NCBI GenBank assembly: GCA_017440935.1
Contig: JAFSAO010000014.1
Span: 114,652 to 178,651 of the forward strand
DNA: 64,000 nucleotides
Direction: 5' to 3'
Origin: Opitutales bacterium
Lineage (GTDB): Bacteria > Verrucomicrobiota > Verrucomicrobiia > Opitutales > UBA953
Below, piece by piece: positions 44,901 through 53,200 of the stretch. The notes beneath the pieces are model-generated. The model was not told the DNA's origin. It did no database searches and was given only the letters and a program-made list of their open reading frames with translations. The position numbers and the translations under genes are program-made. Position 1 is the stretch's first letter. Every line of letters begins with the position of its first letter.

Positions 44901-46269
44901 AGTGGCGACAGGAGTGATTAACGTGACGCTTGATCCCGACTCGCTCGATGCCCGCGGTGTTCCCGTTGCCCTCATCGAAGGAATCGGAGAAAATGCGCTC
45001 AACAAAATTTCGTGGAACGACCTTTACGTTGACGATTCTGCGGGCGTGAAATACCTGAAGGCGACGACGGGAACGGATGCGCTCGTGATTTACGTTGCGA
45101 CGGAAGATTTGTCCTCAATTCCGGGCGTAGAACTTCACGAAGGCTTGAGCTCGAAAAATATCGCGTATTTGAGCGAAATCGCGACACCGGAAGACGGCGC
45201 ATTGAAAGCGACGCTCTCCGACGCGGAAAAACTCCTGGCGGAAGCGATTATCAAAACGCCGAACAGCTCTCTCTCGGGTGCGATGAACAATCTTTCTCCG
45301 CTTAGCTACGGCGCGATGCTCGCGCTCCCGCAAAGCGGATTCATCAGCGATATTTCCGCGATTTCCTCGCGCATCGAACAGCGTCGCTATGACAGCTACA
45401 CGACGTTTACGTGGGAAATTCACGACGACTGGGAATTCTTCGCCCAAGCACAAGGCGCGCTTGCCGAAGCGGACGAAAGTTCGGATACCCGCACGTTTGA
45501 CATGAACACCTACGGCGCAATCGCTGGTATGGACGCAAAAGTGGATGCGACGACGGTCGTCGGGTTCTCGCTTGCATACGATTACGGCAAGGCGGACATT
45601 CACAACAGCGGTGGAGATATCGAGTCTCACGACGTCCGCGCGACGGCGTTCGTCGGAAAACTCTTCGCCGAACGTTTCTATCTCGACGCGGGAGCGCAGG
45701 CCGGTTTTGCGATGTTTGACGTCAAGCGCAACACACTCCTCGGCGGCGTTGACGGAGATACGACCGGTTGGCACGCGGGCGCGTTTGCGAATCTCGGGAT
45801 GTTGATGCCGCTTTTCATGAGCGAAGACGAAAAGACGAGCCTGAACCTCATGCCCTACATCGGCTTGGCGTATTCCTACTACGGAATCGGCGCATTTGAC
45901 GAATCCGGCGCGGGAACGGCTCTTGATACGGATTCGTTCGGCGCGAGTAGCTTGCGTGCGACGGTTGGCGCCTCGTTGGCGTTTGTTACGCCGTTCCTCG
46001 GGAAAAACACCCGCACGAACCTTGATGTCGCTTACACGCGCGAATTGATGGATTCCGAAGTGGATATCGATTACGGAATGCCGGCTTTCGGCGGCGAAAC
46101 GTATACGGCTTCGGCGAAGGCGTTTACGGAAGACTCGTTCTCCGTCGGACCGCGTTTCAGCTACGACCTCGACCGGAACAACAGCATTTACGGCGGTTAT
46201 CGTTTCGAGTTTTCTACGGATTCCGATACGGCTCATTCCGTAAACCTCGGCTTCCGCTCCCGATTCTAA
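38992..46269 (+). CDS. Giant autotransporter adhesin-like protein (2425 aa), paralogue
   Basis: Signal peptide MIFSKKTLFAAALFASSALVASA. The passenger (about 25-2100) has the same beta-strand repeat style (GTLSGTGSLIKTGAETLKL, YTGTTLVKSGELFVDW, DFTGSFLVANGTLKA). A helical insert at about residues 883-1083 (KSKYEYQIFGMADDSLYSFI, SFGVSSPEFAGTLSG) sits at the equivalent place to the insert of the upstream paralogue. The pre-barrel motif LSPLSYGAMLALP and barrel start ISSRIEQRRYD match the paralogue, and the barrel (about 2125-2425) ends in RSRF. It follows by 51 bases, implying tandem duplication and co-expression. The function is probably adhesion or surface interaction; the ligand is unknown. 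Confidence 0.88.
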   Translation: MIFSKKTLFAAALFASSALVASAVSEDLAPTRDISGNIVVEDNFAIDLGGGTITLNGAFVSKNGSMAEQSAARYAGGDTNPLLWYIAELDDTGAFIGSEERTDTETITIKGGGSLTYTGGSLGSGYYTSTYQMNRNSYTTISPTDAPNVWNAWESMDSFWSAGNFTGKLLIEGETTLNVQGQLSQYVTFVEPTGTRDQNLYASALSGYLGVQAIELKDGATLSFAGSAKNMVDRRPNLTTLDPQDNYNPKEVLSLNFVNNLTSTSESRIVIGNDSASINRIVFNTYTGKESTVGRLSGNGRIYTTGNGTISFIGESELDPGSNVDANGNADTTGNTWISGNRLADIILGTKIVNVGSTGLIGSTVIDNVFANATAVQLVSGPDYARVNLNLNPKAGDDLANVAANGSLVNAGSYYLSNFAGTDNSPTRVYVYGNQVFNNFQSLWAERSSLLSDPSLSGPVAQKYEPVVFSAGNTSDKISTGKNTNVWLEENAVLTIKQDKGRDGIYSGNIVALNGGLVVKTGAGRFIYWGADFIDNLRIEEGEWLFSGAFSTNVTLAKEGMLTVSVGEPDTATFTIQAIDPTSVLRLCSAYFVENDLTADSLEAVKSGEYSESDLRYRKTSWSQQGGADNARGIQITEQQTLFYGKVLVEEGVTLHLGAETSSESVFSGASSIELIGSDYPDAGLWEASVLMITGTQLVRNLKGAIGSSAVRISNGGTLVLTNTDNSYAGGFAGEGNLVKLGKSNQIISSNKYGELVGSLSVLSGSVSVNQGASSVGVSGLVLKAGTSATLGSDARVGALIGEAMSAVSVNGSLAVGGNSKPSGASDGSYFATSNYDGYDNLFAGTGIASVLENLKTAAGNARLYQPGSATSSVPVTTADTLTYLKNPAKLAYKTDSNVLDGAFASLFTSTGVDQHGNDVFAKMKEGFYGNSVFGDATTIADWLRKEFTTENISNFIANNGSALSLSQKQSLTALAQTITERSDGVKGYLDSQGNLNTNGWNAIVAAGGLEYLKSKYEYQIFGMADDSLYSFITEFYSDYEFVLTQDVATQIGQIYGVDSSAWVSGNTADYGKFVESFGVSSPEFAGTLSGTGSLIKTGAETLKLTGQNSYTGTTLVKSGELFVDWNAIQRTVGIAVDEGALLTISGTDADIRESYTDPETGKDIGYETNNGYGSLFSGSNADYARLSGRGTVLKLGNGKVDLGNALADVAENASDFTGSFLVANGTLKAAVDPVSRTTAQTPLAFNIYFSKETATAENPVADPSFELSFARTGGFGYIVGTQPAELNFTGVISGEGTFVLDAGVSRPNDDVASVNNILTVASEKISVSNVKIASGTLNLSVSGNGATPWFKTVELSEKSALSFDLNADAALADATIGGGNGALIVSSSETDINDAYVAKTLTLTNGSLSGVSSLELGGGATLVLSGTPAVTSGNDVVLTSLSTGAQTVLNIGESRTVELKGSGTIAGTLAGSGKFIFNGDKDSTLTLGNADYVREKTAFGGEIEFNGGSIIFAAGKDQTVSYDGLTISGNAVALDGRTIVKDGAGTVEILRNGTATNSISVADLAFDVRAGELTVSGDMFAENGGALPKSISIAGGAKFTFCEDFAGTNFDLGSLGALSGTGTLAFDLTTATTVNVSAFNASDFSGVVNLSANTTLALGANVTEFAAFSGEGKVTVGASNLTVRVDGNADGAEKFGGQITGNLQSLTVVGDGALVLGSATSIPVSKIYVGTVGENGGIGVASDWNGTIVAVGASSSVLIDGGAALSASGAKVEVQDSVKNLSLACSGELVLGEGAVATAFKLKDVDSNDLVLDGSINVTLSNVAGTALTLKKLSALNSEVFNLNTNVGGGLVFDGTPVSGSYSLRALPAAPQTVWAKDISGAGNVTVTNGANLKLAAGTLSYTGATVVSGNSALEYVAGTVSQSSSLTVKGGSTLIGGVDLVAEGSNVTFEGGSNFAFTGDAIRFTGTAVATGVINVTLDPDSLDARGVPVALIEGIGENALNKISWNDLYVDDSAGVKYLKATTGTDALVIYVATEDLSSIPGVELHEGLSSKNIAYLSEIATPEDGALKATLSDAEKLLAEAIIKTPNSSLSGAMNNLSPLSYGAMLALPQSGFISDISAISSRIEQRRYDSYTTFTWEIHDDWEFFAQAQGALAEADESSDTRTFDMNTYGAIAGMDAKVDATTVVGFSLAYDYGKADIHNSGGDIESHDVRATAFVGKLFAERFYLDAGAQAGFAMFDVKRNTLLGGVDGDTTGWHAGAFANLGMLMPLFMSEDEKTSLNLMPYIGLAYSYYGIGAFDESGAGTALDTDSFGASSLRATVGASLAFVTPFLGKNTRTNLDVAYTRELMDSEVDIDYGMPAFGGETYTASAKAFTEDSFSVGPRFSYDLDRNNSIYGGYRFEFSTDSDTAHSVNLGFRSRF

Positions 46270-46285
46270 ATCGCGCGGGAACGAA

Positions 46286-46327
46286 ACGAAAAGGGCGACG
46301 GAGCTTCGGTTTCGCCGCCCTTTTCGT
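46286..46327 (+). terminator. Intrinsic terminator after the autotransporter pair
   Basis: ACGAAAAGGGCG (46286-46297) pairs with CGCCCTTTTCGT (46316-46327), a 12-base stem; the T tract lies within the stem. Confidence 0.8.
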
Positions 46328-46430
46328 GAAAAACGGGAAAATCCCTCCGCCTGAAGCTCCCGATTTTACTTAATTTTTATTTTTGTCTTGCCGCGTTCCC
46401 GCGCAATTATTTCCATTTTTGCCTTTAACC

Positions 46431-46721
46431 ATGTCTGACAATACGCACACCAGAGAACTTATCGTTCAAAACAAGATGGGGATTCACGCTCGCCCCGCCG
46501 CAATGATTGTTCGCATTGCCAATAAATTTCCGACTGTCGGGCTCGACGTTGTGAAAGATGACGAACAGGTCAACGGGAAGAGCATTATGGGGCTGATGAT
46601 GCTGGCTGCCGGATGCGGTGCGAAGTTGAATTTTATCGCGTCGGGCGTTTCTGCGGATGCCCTTCGTATGCTCGACAATCTTCAGGATCTTTTTGAGCGC
46701 AAATTTGACGAAGAATCGTAA
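46431..46721 (+). CDS. ptsH: HPr phosphocarrier protein
   Basis: This encodes 96 residues. The HPr active-site His19 is in MGIHARPAAMIV and the regulatory Ser51 in GKSIMGLMMLAAG, where Gram-positive HPr kinase would act; the C-terminal helix is ALRMLDNLQDLFERKF. It would relay phosphate from PEP/EI in sugar transport or regulation. The start 46431 fits the family; an upstream extension of the frame (to 46383) is not credible. No EI or EIIA gene is adjacent, so a regulatory role as in other PVC bacteria (Npr-like) is possible. Confidence 0.93.
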   Translation: MSDNTHTRELIVQNKMGIHARPAAMIVRIANKFPTVGLDVVKDDEQVNGKSIMGLMMLAAGCGAKLNFIASGVSADALRMLDNLQDLFERKFDEES

Positions 46722-46766
46722 TTCGGTTTCGCCGATTTTATTTTTCTTCCGGACCTTCCGGATTTT

Positions 46767-46803
46767 CGCTTCCGAATTTAGAGTCGGAGGCGTTTTTTTT
46801 TTT
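46767..46803 (+). terminator. Intrinsic terminator after ptsH
   Basis: CGCTTCCGA (46767-46775) pairs with TCGGAGGCG (46784-46792) with one G-U pair, followed by 11 T. Confidence 0.85.
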
Positions 46804-46841
46804 GCAAGATATTTGAAAATATATTTCCAAGGAGATGAAAA

Positions 46842-47633
46842 ATGTTTACCGTTTCAGGAATGAATCTCGTTAAAACTGTTTTTAAAACCCTCGCACTTTT
46901 TTCGATTTTTGCGGCGTGTCCGCTCACGGGAACGCCCGTTTTTGCCGCCGCGGAAAAAGCGGAGCAAAATGTTCCCGCAACCTGTATTCCGGTGAGCCGG
47001 GAAAATCTCGGGTGGTGGAAAAACATGAACGATAGCTTCAACGCCATTGCGCGAGAACGAAACGCGAAGATTGTTTTTCTCGGTGATTCCATCACGGATT
47101 TGTGGCGTCGCGCACCGTCGGCCCGCGGCGGAAAAGCGATTTGGGAGTCGCAAATCGAGCCGCTTGATGCAGTGAATTTCGGCATTTCCGGCGACAAAAC
47201 GGAAAACGTTTTGTGGCGCTTGGATAGCGGAAATCTTTCCGGAAAAATGTCGCCGAAACTCGTTGTTCTGATGATCGGGACAAATAATTGGAAAAACCGC
47301 CCGGAAGATACGGCGCTGGGCGTGAAGGCGATTTTGGAGAAAATCCGTGCGGCTCACCCGAAAACAAAGGCGCTTTTGCTCGCCGTGTTCCCGCGCGGTG
47401 CCGACAAAAACGATGCACGGCGCCAAACCAACGAAAAGCTCAACGGAATGATTAAAAGATTTGCGGATAACCGTTCCGTTTATTGGCTCAATATCAACAA
47501 AGTTTTTCTTGAAAAAGATAAAGCGGAAACGCTCCCGCGCACGGTCATGCCGGATCTTCTTCACCCGAACGAAGAAGGCTACCGCCGCTGGGCGGACGCA
47601 ATTCTTCCGACGCTCAGGCGCCTTTCCCGTTAA
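46842..47633 (+). CDS. Exported SGNH/GDSL hydrolase
   Basis: This encodes 263 residues. A signal peptide follows a short N-terminus (MNLVKTVFKTLALFSIFAAC). The SGNH blocks are clear: block I FLGDSITDLWRR with the catalytic Ser, Gly in NFGISGDKTENVLWRL, block III LMIGTNNW with Asn, and block V with the Asp/His pair in MPDLLHPNEEGYRRW. The layout resembles the platelet-activating-factor acetylhydrolase-like GDSL group, so deacylation or deacetylation of a carbohydrate is likely. The start has a good ribosome-binding site (AAGGAG) 7 bases upstream. It converges with another SGNH gene, with a shared hairpin between them. Confidence 0.85.
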   Translation: MFTVSGMNLVKTVFKTLALFSIFAACPLTGTPVFAAAEKAEQNVPATCIPVSRENLGWWKNMNDSFNAIARERNAKIVFLGDSITDLWRRAPSARGGKAIWESQIEPLDAVNFGISGDKTENVLWRLDSGNLSGKMSPKLVVLMIGTNNWKNRPEDTALGVKAILEKIRAAHPKTKALLLAVFPRGADKNDARRQTNEKLNGMIKRFADNRSVYWLNINKVFLEKDKAETLPRTVMPDLLHPNEEGYRRWADAILPTLRRLSR

Positions 47634-47647
47634 TCGCGTAATTGCGG

Positions 47648-47672
47648 CGTTCCCGCTTAGTTCGCGGGAACG
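47648..47672. terminator. Bidirectional hairpin between convergent SGNH genes, overlapping a stop codon
   Basis: CGTTCCCGC (47648-47656) pairs with GCGGGAACG (47664-47672). The right arm encodes the last residues and stop of the minus-strand gene. There is no strong T-run, so its strength as a terminator is uncertain. Confidence 0.55.
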
Positions 47673-48664
47673 TATTTCACGCCCGATGCACGTTTCAACT
47701 TTGAGGAAACGAGCGGCTTCGCCGGATCTTTCCGGTCCTGCTTACCTCCGAGGGAGACAACGATTTCTCCGTGCGGCGGAATAACGGTTGCGTTTTCAAA
47801 GACGAATGTCGTTTTCCCGTTGCGCAACGATGCTCCGTCGAGCAATACGGCAACATCGCTTTTGTTTTTCAGCGTGATGCTTTTCCCGTCTTTTGCGGGA
47901 ACGAGTTGCGGTTTGGCTTGCGGGATTTTGATTTTCGGCAAATCCGCTTTGACGAGCTCCGCAAACGTGATTTCGGCAAGGCGCTTGGCTCCGAGCGCGT
48001 TCGGGTGGAGTCCGTCCGGCAAATAGAATTCGGGATGTGCCGCAAGCGGTGTGTAGGCGTCGATCGCATGAGCTTTGTATTTTTTCGCGATTTTTGCCAA
48101 AAGTTTTTCCGCGGCCGGACGATTTTTCGCCGAACCGTTGTCCTGCTTCGGGAACGAAAATTCGGGCAGGAATACGTTGCCCGGGAACGTCGCTTTGCCG
48201 TCGGGACCGCGGAAGTCGGGCGCAAGTTTTGTCCACATCAGTAGCGATACGCCTTTGCGTCCGCCGACCCAATCTTCAATTAGGCGTTCGTAACCGGAGA
48301 CGAAAAGTTTTTCGTCCCACCAAGCGCCGGTGTCGTTGATTCCGAGATTGCAGATGTAGACATCCGCCTGCCAAGCCGTTCCGTTTTTGTGCTCCGCGTT
48401 ATCGCCTAACCAGCGGCGACGGTTTTTTTGGCTCGGATAATCGCCGCAGGTTTTTCCGGGATTTCCGAAATTGCGCACTTCAAATTCGTCGCCGAGGAGC
48501 TTTCCGAGTTGTTTCGGATAATTATCGGCATCGCGCGTGGGAATGAGATATCCGAATGTGATGGAATCGCCGATGCAGGCAATTTTGGTTTCGGCGAGCA
48601 GAGCGCTCGCAAAAAAAGCCAGAATCGCGGCGACAGTCGCCGTTAAAAGAGGGATTTTTTTCAT
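47657..48664 (-). CDS. Exported SGNH/GDSL hydrolase with C-terminal beta domain
   Basis: The product is 335 residues with signal peptide MKKIPLLTATVAAILAFFASALLA. The SGNH core covers residues about 25-240: KIACIGDSITFGYLIP with catalytic Ser, RNFGNPGKT, ICNLGINDTGAWW with Asn, and FYLPDGLHPNALGAKRLAE with the Asp/His pair. This pattern resembles sialate O-acetylesterases and related carbohydrate esterases. The last ~90 residues form a separate beta-rich domain (KSITLKNKSDVAVLLDGASL) that looks like a lamin-tail or Ig-like module. Its C-terminal residues VPAN are written by the octamer arm of the shared hairpin. The deacetylated glycan is unknown. Confidence 0.85.
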   Translation of the reverse strand: MKKIPLLTATVAAILAFFASALLAETKIACIGDSITFGYLIPTRDADNYPKQLGKLLGDEFEVRNFGNPGKTCGDYPSQKNRRRWLGDNAEHKNGTAWQADVYICNLGINDTGAWWDEKLFVSGYERLIEDWVGGRKGVSLLMWTKLAPDFRGPDGKATFPGNVFLPEFSFPKQDNGSAKNRPAAEKLLAKIAKKYKAHAIDAYTPLAAHPEFYLPDGLHPNALGAKRLAEITFAELVKADLPKIKIPQAKPQLVPAKDGKSITLKNKSDVAVLLDGASLRNGKTTFVFENATVIPPHGEIVVSLGGKQDRKDPAKPLVSSKLKRASGVKYVPAN

Positions 48665-48688
48665 TTTTTTTATCGGGAGGGGGAAAGC

Positions 48689-48766
48689 TGGTCGGACGTG
48701 AGGGATTCGAACCCCCGACCCTCTGCTCCCAAAGCAGATGCGCTAGCCAGACTGCGCTAACGTCCG
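48689..48766 (-). tRNA. tRNA-Pro (anticodon UGG)
   Basis: Read on the minus strand, the acceptor stem CGGACGT pairs with ACGTCCG, followed by discriminator A and a genomically encoded CCA. The anticodon arm TCTGC-TTTGGGA-GCAGA has anticodon TGG at 48731-48729. The T arm contains GGTTCGAATCC. All four arms fold, and the length fits a class I tRNA. It lies between the SGNH esterase gene (same strand) and the LysM gene (opposite strand). Confidence 0.96.
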
Positions 48767-48874
48767 ATTTTTGTAATGAGAATCGTTTTTTATTGCTCTT
48801 GTTGTCAACACAATATTCCATTAGCACTTCCCGATTTACTTTTAGGACAAAAAATTTTTTTTTTTAGACATATT

Positions 48875-49480
48875 ATGGAAAATTCTGCAATCGACGGATC
48901 CATCGAACCCGTAGCCACGGAATCCAAGATTCCGATGATTCTTGCCATCGCCGCTTTTGTGCTCGGCGGGCTTTCTTTTGTGTTCGCATGGAACACGAAG
49001 AGCAATCTCACCCGACACAAAGACAGCATTATTAAGGAAGTGAATGATGCTGTCGAAGTCGCCAAGCAGGCCGCTGCCGACGCGCGTAACGGCGGTGTGA
49101 GTAGCGACGGCATTGCTTCGCTCAAAACGGATTTTGAAGAAATGGAAGCCAAATTGGCGACGGGCTATACGCAGCTCCGCGAAAGCGTCAAGCAACTCGT
49201 GGAACACGCGAAGCAAACGCAGCAGCGCTTGGCTCGCCTCGAAGGAGGCAACGCGCCGGTATCCAATGCTTCTGCGGGATCGTCTTCCGAACCGGCTTCT
49301 GCCGCACCCGCCGCTCCGGTGACGGCAAACGGCAAGTATAAAGTGAAAAAAGGCGACTACCCGGCGAAAATCGCGAAAGAACTCGGCGTTTCGACGAAGG
49401 CGCTGATGGACGCGAATCCCGGTCTCGACCCGAAGAAACTTCAAATCGGGCAGGAACTCAACGTTCCCGCGAATCAATAA
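48875..49480 (+). CDS. LysM-domain protein with N-terminal membrane anchor
   Basis: This encodes 201 residues. After a short cytoplasmic start (MENSAIDGSIEPVATESK) comes one membrane helix (IPMILAIAAFVLGGLSFVFAW), then a coiled-coil stretch (about 45-120; SIIKEVNDAVEVAKQAA, FEEMEAKLATGYTQLRESVK), a Ser/Pro/Ala linker, and a C-terminal LysM domain (KYKVKKGDYPAKIAKELGVS ... LQIGQELNVP). It should be inner-membrane anchored with the LysM domain binding peptidoglycan in the periplasm. The start follows family-like N-termini; the frame upstream (48776-48874) has no coding character. A terminator follows. Confidence 0.82.
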   Translation: MENSAIDGSIEPVATESKIPMILAIAAFVLGGLSFVFAWNTKSNLTRHKDSIIKEVNDAVEVAKQAAADARNGGVSSDGIASLKTDFEEMEAKLATGYTQLRESVKQLVEHAKQTQQRLARLEGGNAPVSNASAGSSSEPASAAPAAPVTANGKYKVKKGDYPAKIAKELGVSTKALMDANPGLDPKKLQIGQELNVPANQ

Positions 49481-49494
49481 CGCTGATTCTCCCG

Positions 49495-49534
49495 AAAATA
49501 TACGCCCGTGTTCCCGCGGGCGTATATTTTTTTT
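49495..49534 (+). terminator. Intrinsic terminator after the LysM gene
   Basis: AAAATATACGCCCG (49495-49508) pairs with CGGGCGTATATTTT (49517-49530), followed by T. The loop is GTTCCC, the octamer core. Confidence 0.9.
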
Positions 49535-49561
49535 CGACTTTCCTTTTTCTCTCAAAAAACG

Positions 49562-50119
49562 ATGAATTCTCCCGCCTACTGGAAACTTACCGAAGAAAAT
49601 CTCCACGCGCCCTGCGTTGTTTTTGATGTTTATAAAGAACATTTCGCTCATCCGACAGACGGACGCCACGGGGATTTTTACGTCGCGCACGCACCGGATT
49701 GGGTGACGGTCATTCCCGTGACGAAAGACGGGAAAATTCTCCTCGTGAACCAATTCCGCTTCGGGATTCGCGAGCTTTCGTGGGAATTTCCGGGCGGCGT
49801 TATCGACAAGGGCGAAGATTTTCTCCAAGCGGCGGTGCGCGAAGTGGCGGAGGAAACCGGATATCGCGGCGACGCCCCGATTGTGCTCGGAAGCGCCGCG
49901 TCAAATCCGGCGATTTTTAACAATCGCTGCCATTTCGTGCTCATCGAAAATTGCCGGAAAACGGAATCGACAAATTTCGATGCCAACGAAGAAATTGAGA
50001 TGAAACTTGCGACACCGAGCGAAGTTTTGGAGCTTGCGCGCAGCGGACAAATGAAACACGCGCTCATGCTCACCGCACTCGCGAAAGCCTTGCTTTTGAG
50101 GCCGGATATTTGGAAATAA
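49562..50119 (+). CDS. Nudix hydrolase, ADP-ribose pyrophosphatase-like
   Basis: This encodes 185 residues. A full Nudix box lies at residues 79-101 (Gly79, Glu85, Arg93-Glu94, Glu97-Glu98, Gly100). The strand VTVIPVTKDGKILLVNQFRF and the WEFPGGVID approach resemble the NudF/ADP-ribose pyrophosphatase group. It would hydrolyse nucleoside-diphosphate-X compounds, probably ADP-ribose or a nucleotide sugar, in the cytoplasm. The start is chosen because the frame upstream of 49562 crosses the terminator. It stands alone between two terminators. Confidence 0.88.
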   Translation: MNSPAYWKLTEENLHAPCVVFDVYKEHFAHPTDGRHGDFYVAHAPDWVTVIPVTKDGKILLVNQFRFGIRELSWEFPGGVIDKGEDFLQAAVREVAEETGYRGDAPIVLGSAASNPAIFNNRCHFVLIENCRKTESTNFDANEEIEMKLATPSEVLELARSGQMKHALMLTALAKALLLRPDIWK

Positions 50120-50128
50120 ACATCGCGT

Positions 50129-50163
50129 CGTTCCCGCAGCTTTATTGCGGGAACGTTTTTTTT
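50129..50163 (+). terminator. Intrinsic terminator after the Nudix gene (octamer pair)
   Basis: CGTTCCCGCA (50129-50138) pairs with TGCGGGAACG (50146-50155), followed by eight T. Confidence 0.93.
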
Positions 50164-50237
50164 CGGCATAGGCGAAATTCCTATGAATCGTTTGCGTTTC
50201 GGCATTGTAAATGCAATGATTCCAAAAAATTAAAACC

Positions 50238-53200
50238 ATGAAAAAATCGCCGGAATCCATTCGCTTGCGCGGCGTGCGCCAAAACAATTTGAAGGGAATT
50301 GATGTCGACATTCCCGTCGGGAAACTCGTCGTTGTTACCGGGCTTTCCGGTGCCGGAAAATCTTCGCTTGTTTTTGAAACACTTCACGCGGAAGGACAGC
50401 ACCGCTACGTCGAAACATTTTCGCCTTACACGCGCCAATTCCTCGAACTTTTGCCGGAGGCGGACGTGGATGCCGTGGAAAACGTGCGCCCGTCCATCGC
50501 GATAAAGCAAGGAAACTCCGTAAAAACTTCGCGCTCGACCGTCGGAACAATGACGGAACTTTGCGATTGGATGAAAATTTGGTTTGCGCATCACGCAGAA
50601 CTGATCGATCCCGCAACCGGAGAACCTTTGCACGCATGGTCTCCGGCGACACTTTGGACGCATGCACGGGAACGGTTCGCGGGAACGCCGCTCGTCGTTG
50701 CCTTTCTGTTGGAACGCCCGAAAAAAATTGCGTGGACGGATATTTTGCCGGAATTTGCTTCGCGCGGATTTATCAAACTCATCGCGAGCGGTGAACTTTT
50801 TGAAATCGAAGATTTTCTTCGGGAATCCGATTCCCGAGCTTTCGGGAAAATTTTTGTCGTTTCCGACCGTATAAAAATTGCGGATACGGAACGGTCCCGC
50901 TTTATCGAAGCCGCTGCGTCCGCAATGACGCTCGGCGGCGGTATGCTTTCTTTTTTTCAAAAAGGCGAAATGTCCGGAATGTATGAGGAAGTCGGCACTT
51001 TTGCGGACAAATTGGTCTCGCCGAAAACGCGACGGCGTTTCCGCGAGCCGACGTCCGCGCTGTTTTCGTTCAATTCGCCGGTCGGGGCGTGCCCGCGTTG
51101 TCGCGGTTTCGGGCGCGTTATCGAAATCGATTGGAAAAAAGTTATTCCCGACGATTCCAAAACGCTCGCCGAAGGTGTTTTCGCCCCGTTTTCGGGAGAA
51201 GTTTACGGAACGTCTCAAACCGATTTGCTCCGCGCGTGCCGACGCAAAAAAATTCCGGTCAACGTCCCGTGGCGCGAACTCTCCGACGAAATTCGCGAAT
51301 ACGTTTTGGCGGGAGACGACGATTGGAGCGAGGAAAACTGGGACAAACTCTGGTATGGCGTGCGCAGGTTTTTCACATGGCTCGAAAGCACATCCTACAA
51401 GATGCACGTCCGCGTGTTTCTCTCGCGATTCCGCGCTTATACCAAATGCCCGGAATGCGCGGGAACACGCTTCCGCGAAGAATCTCTCTGCTGGAAATGG
51501 CGCGGGAACACGCTTCCGGAGTTGTATTCAAAAACGGTGGACGAGTTGCTCGCGCTTTTAACCGTTCCCGCGCATTCCGGAAAACTCTCCGGGCAGGGCG
51601 CACCGGAAGATATCGCGCTCGCGGAAACGCGAAATCGCCTGTCGTATTTGCACGAAGTCGGGCTCGGTTATCTCACCTTGGACCGGCAGTCGCGCACACT
51701 TTCCGGCGGTGAAACCCAGCGTGTGAACCTGACTGCGTGTCTCGGCGCGTCGCTCGCAAATACGCTTTTTATTCTCGATGAACCGAGCGTCGGGCTACAC
51801 GCGCGTGACCTCGGAAAAATGGTCGCGATTCTGCGGCGCCTTGTTGACGGCGGGAACACGGTTGTCGTTGTCGAACACGACGAATCCGTTATGCGCGCGG
51901 CGGATTGGCTGATAGAAATCGGACCGCGCCCCGGGGCGGAAGGCGGGCGGCTTGTTTACGCGGGCGTTCCCGCGGGAATTTCGGAGTGCAAAAATTCTGT
52001 CACGGGAGCGTGGTTGAGCGGCGAGCGCAAACTGCAGATTTCCGAAGAAAAATCCACTGCCGTCGCCAAGAAAAATGTGCCGAAAGTCCGAATCGCCAAC
52101 GTTTTTGCGCACAACCTGCAGAATTTTTCCGCCGAATTTCCGATGCATGCGCTCGTCGGGCTTTGCGGCGTTTCCGGTTCGGGGAAATCCACGCTGTTGA
52201 ACAATGTTCTCGCGCATTTCGCGGAAGATAAATCCGGTGTTCCCGTCGAAGATGATTTCGAGTTGCCGCCGTTTAAATTTGAAACTGACGAAGCAATTCG
52301 TGAAGTTGTCCTCGTGGACCAATCGCCCGTTTCCAAAACTCCGCGCTCCAACACGGCGCTCTACGCGGGCGTTTGGGAACACGTGCGGAAACTCCTCGCG
52401 GGAACGGAAGAGGCGCAACGCCTCGGGCTGACGGCGGCGCATTTTTCTTTCAATAGCGGCGACGGGCGCTGTCCGCATTGCGGCGGCGCGGGTTGGGAAG
52501 CCGTCGAAATGCAGTTTCTTTCCGACGTGCACGTGCCGTGTCCGGTTTGTGAAGGGAAGCGCTTCCGCAAAGAAGTTTTGGAATTTCTCTACGAGGGAAA
52601 AAACGTGGCGGAAATTTTGGACATGACCGTGTCCGAGGCGAAAACGTTTTTCGCGGGAACGCGGGCAATTGTCGAAAAACTCAATTTGCTCGAAAGTATC
52701 GGGTTGGGTTATCTCTCGCTCGGGCAACCGCTCAACACGCTTTCCGGCGGCGAAGCTCAGCGTCTCAAACTCGTAAAATTCCTCACGGGAATCGAAACCG
52801 TAAAAACGGGAAAATCCGGTAGCGGCGGGAACGGCGGCTTGCTGATTTTGCTCGATGAACCGACGACGGGACTTCACCGCGAAGATATTTCTCTGCTCAT
52901 CAAAATCTTGAAAAAACTTGTCGCGGCGGGAAATACGGTCGTTGTTGTCGAGCACCAGACAGACGTTTTGCTCGCCTGCGATTGGTTGCTCGAACTCGGT
53001 CCGGAAGCCGGCGCGGCAGGCGGGATGCTCGTTGCGGCGGGAACTCCGTGGCAGCTTGCGCGCGGGAACACGGCGACGGCTCCGTTTTTGAAAAACGCGC
53101 TTTCCGGCGACGCGGGAGAAAACGCGTTCGCGTGCGTCCGCGAAGATGTTGCGACACCTTATTCCGGGCGCGGGAAAAGTGCGCAAATCGTTCTCGGCGG

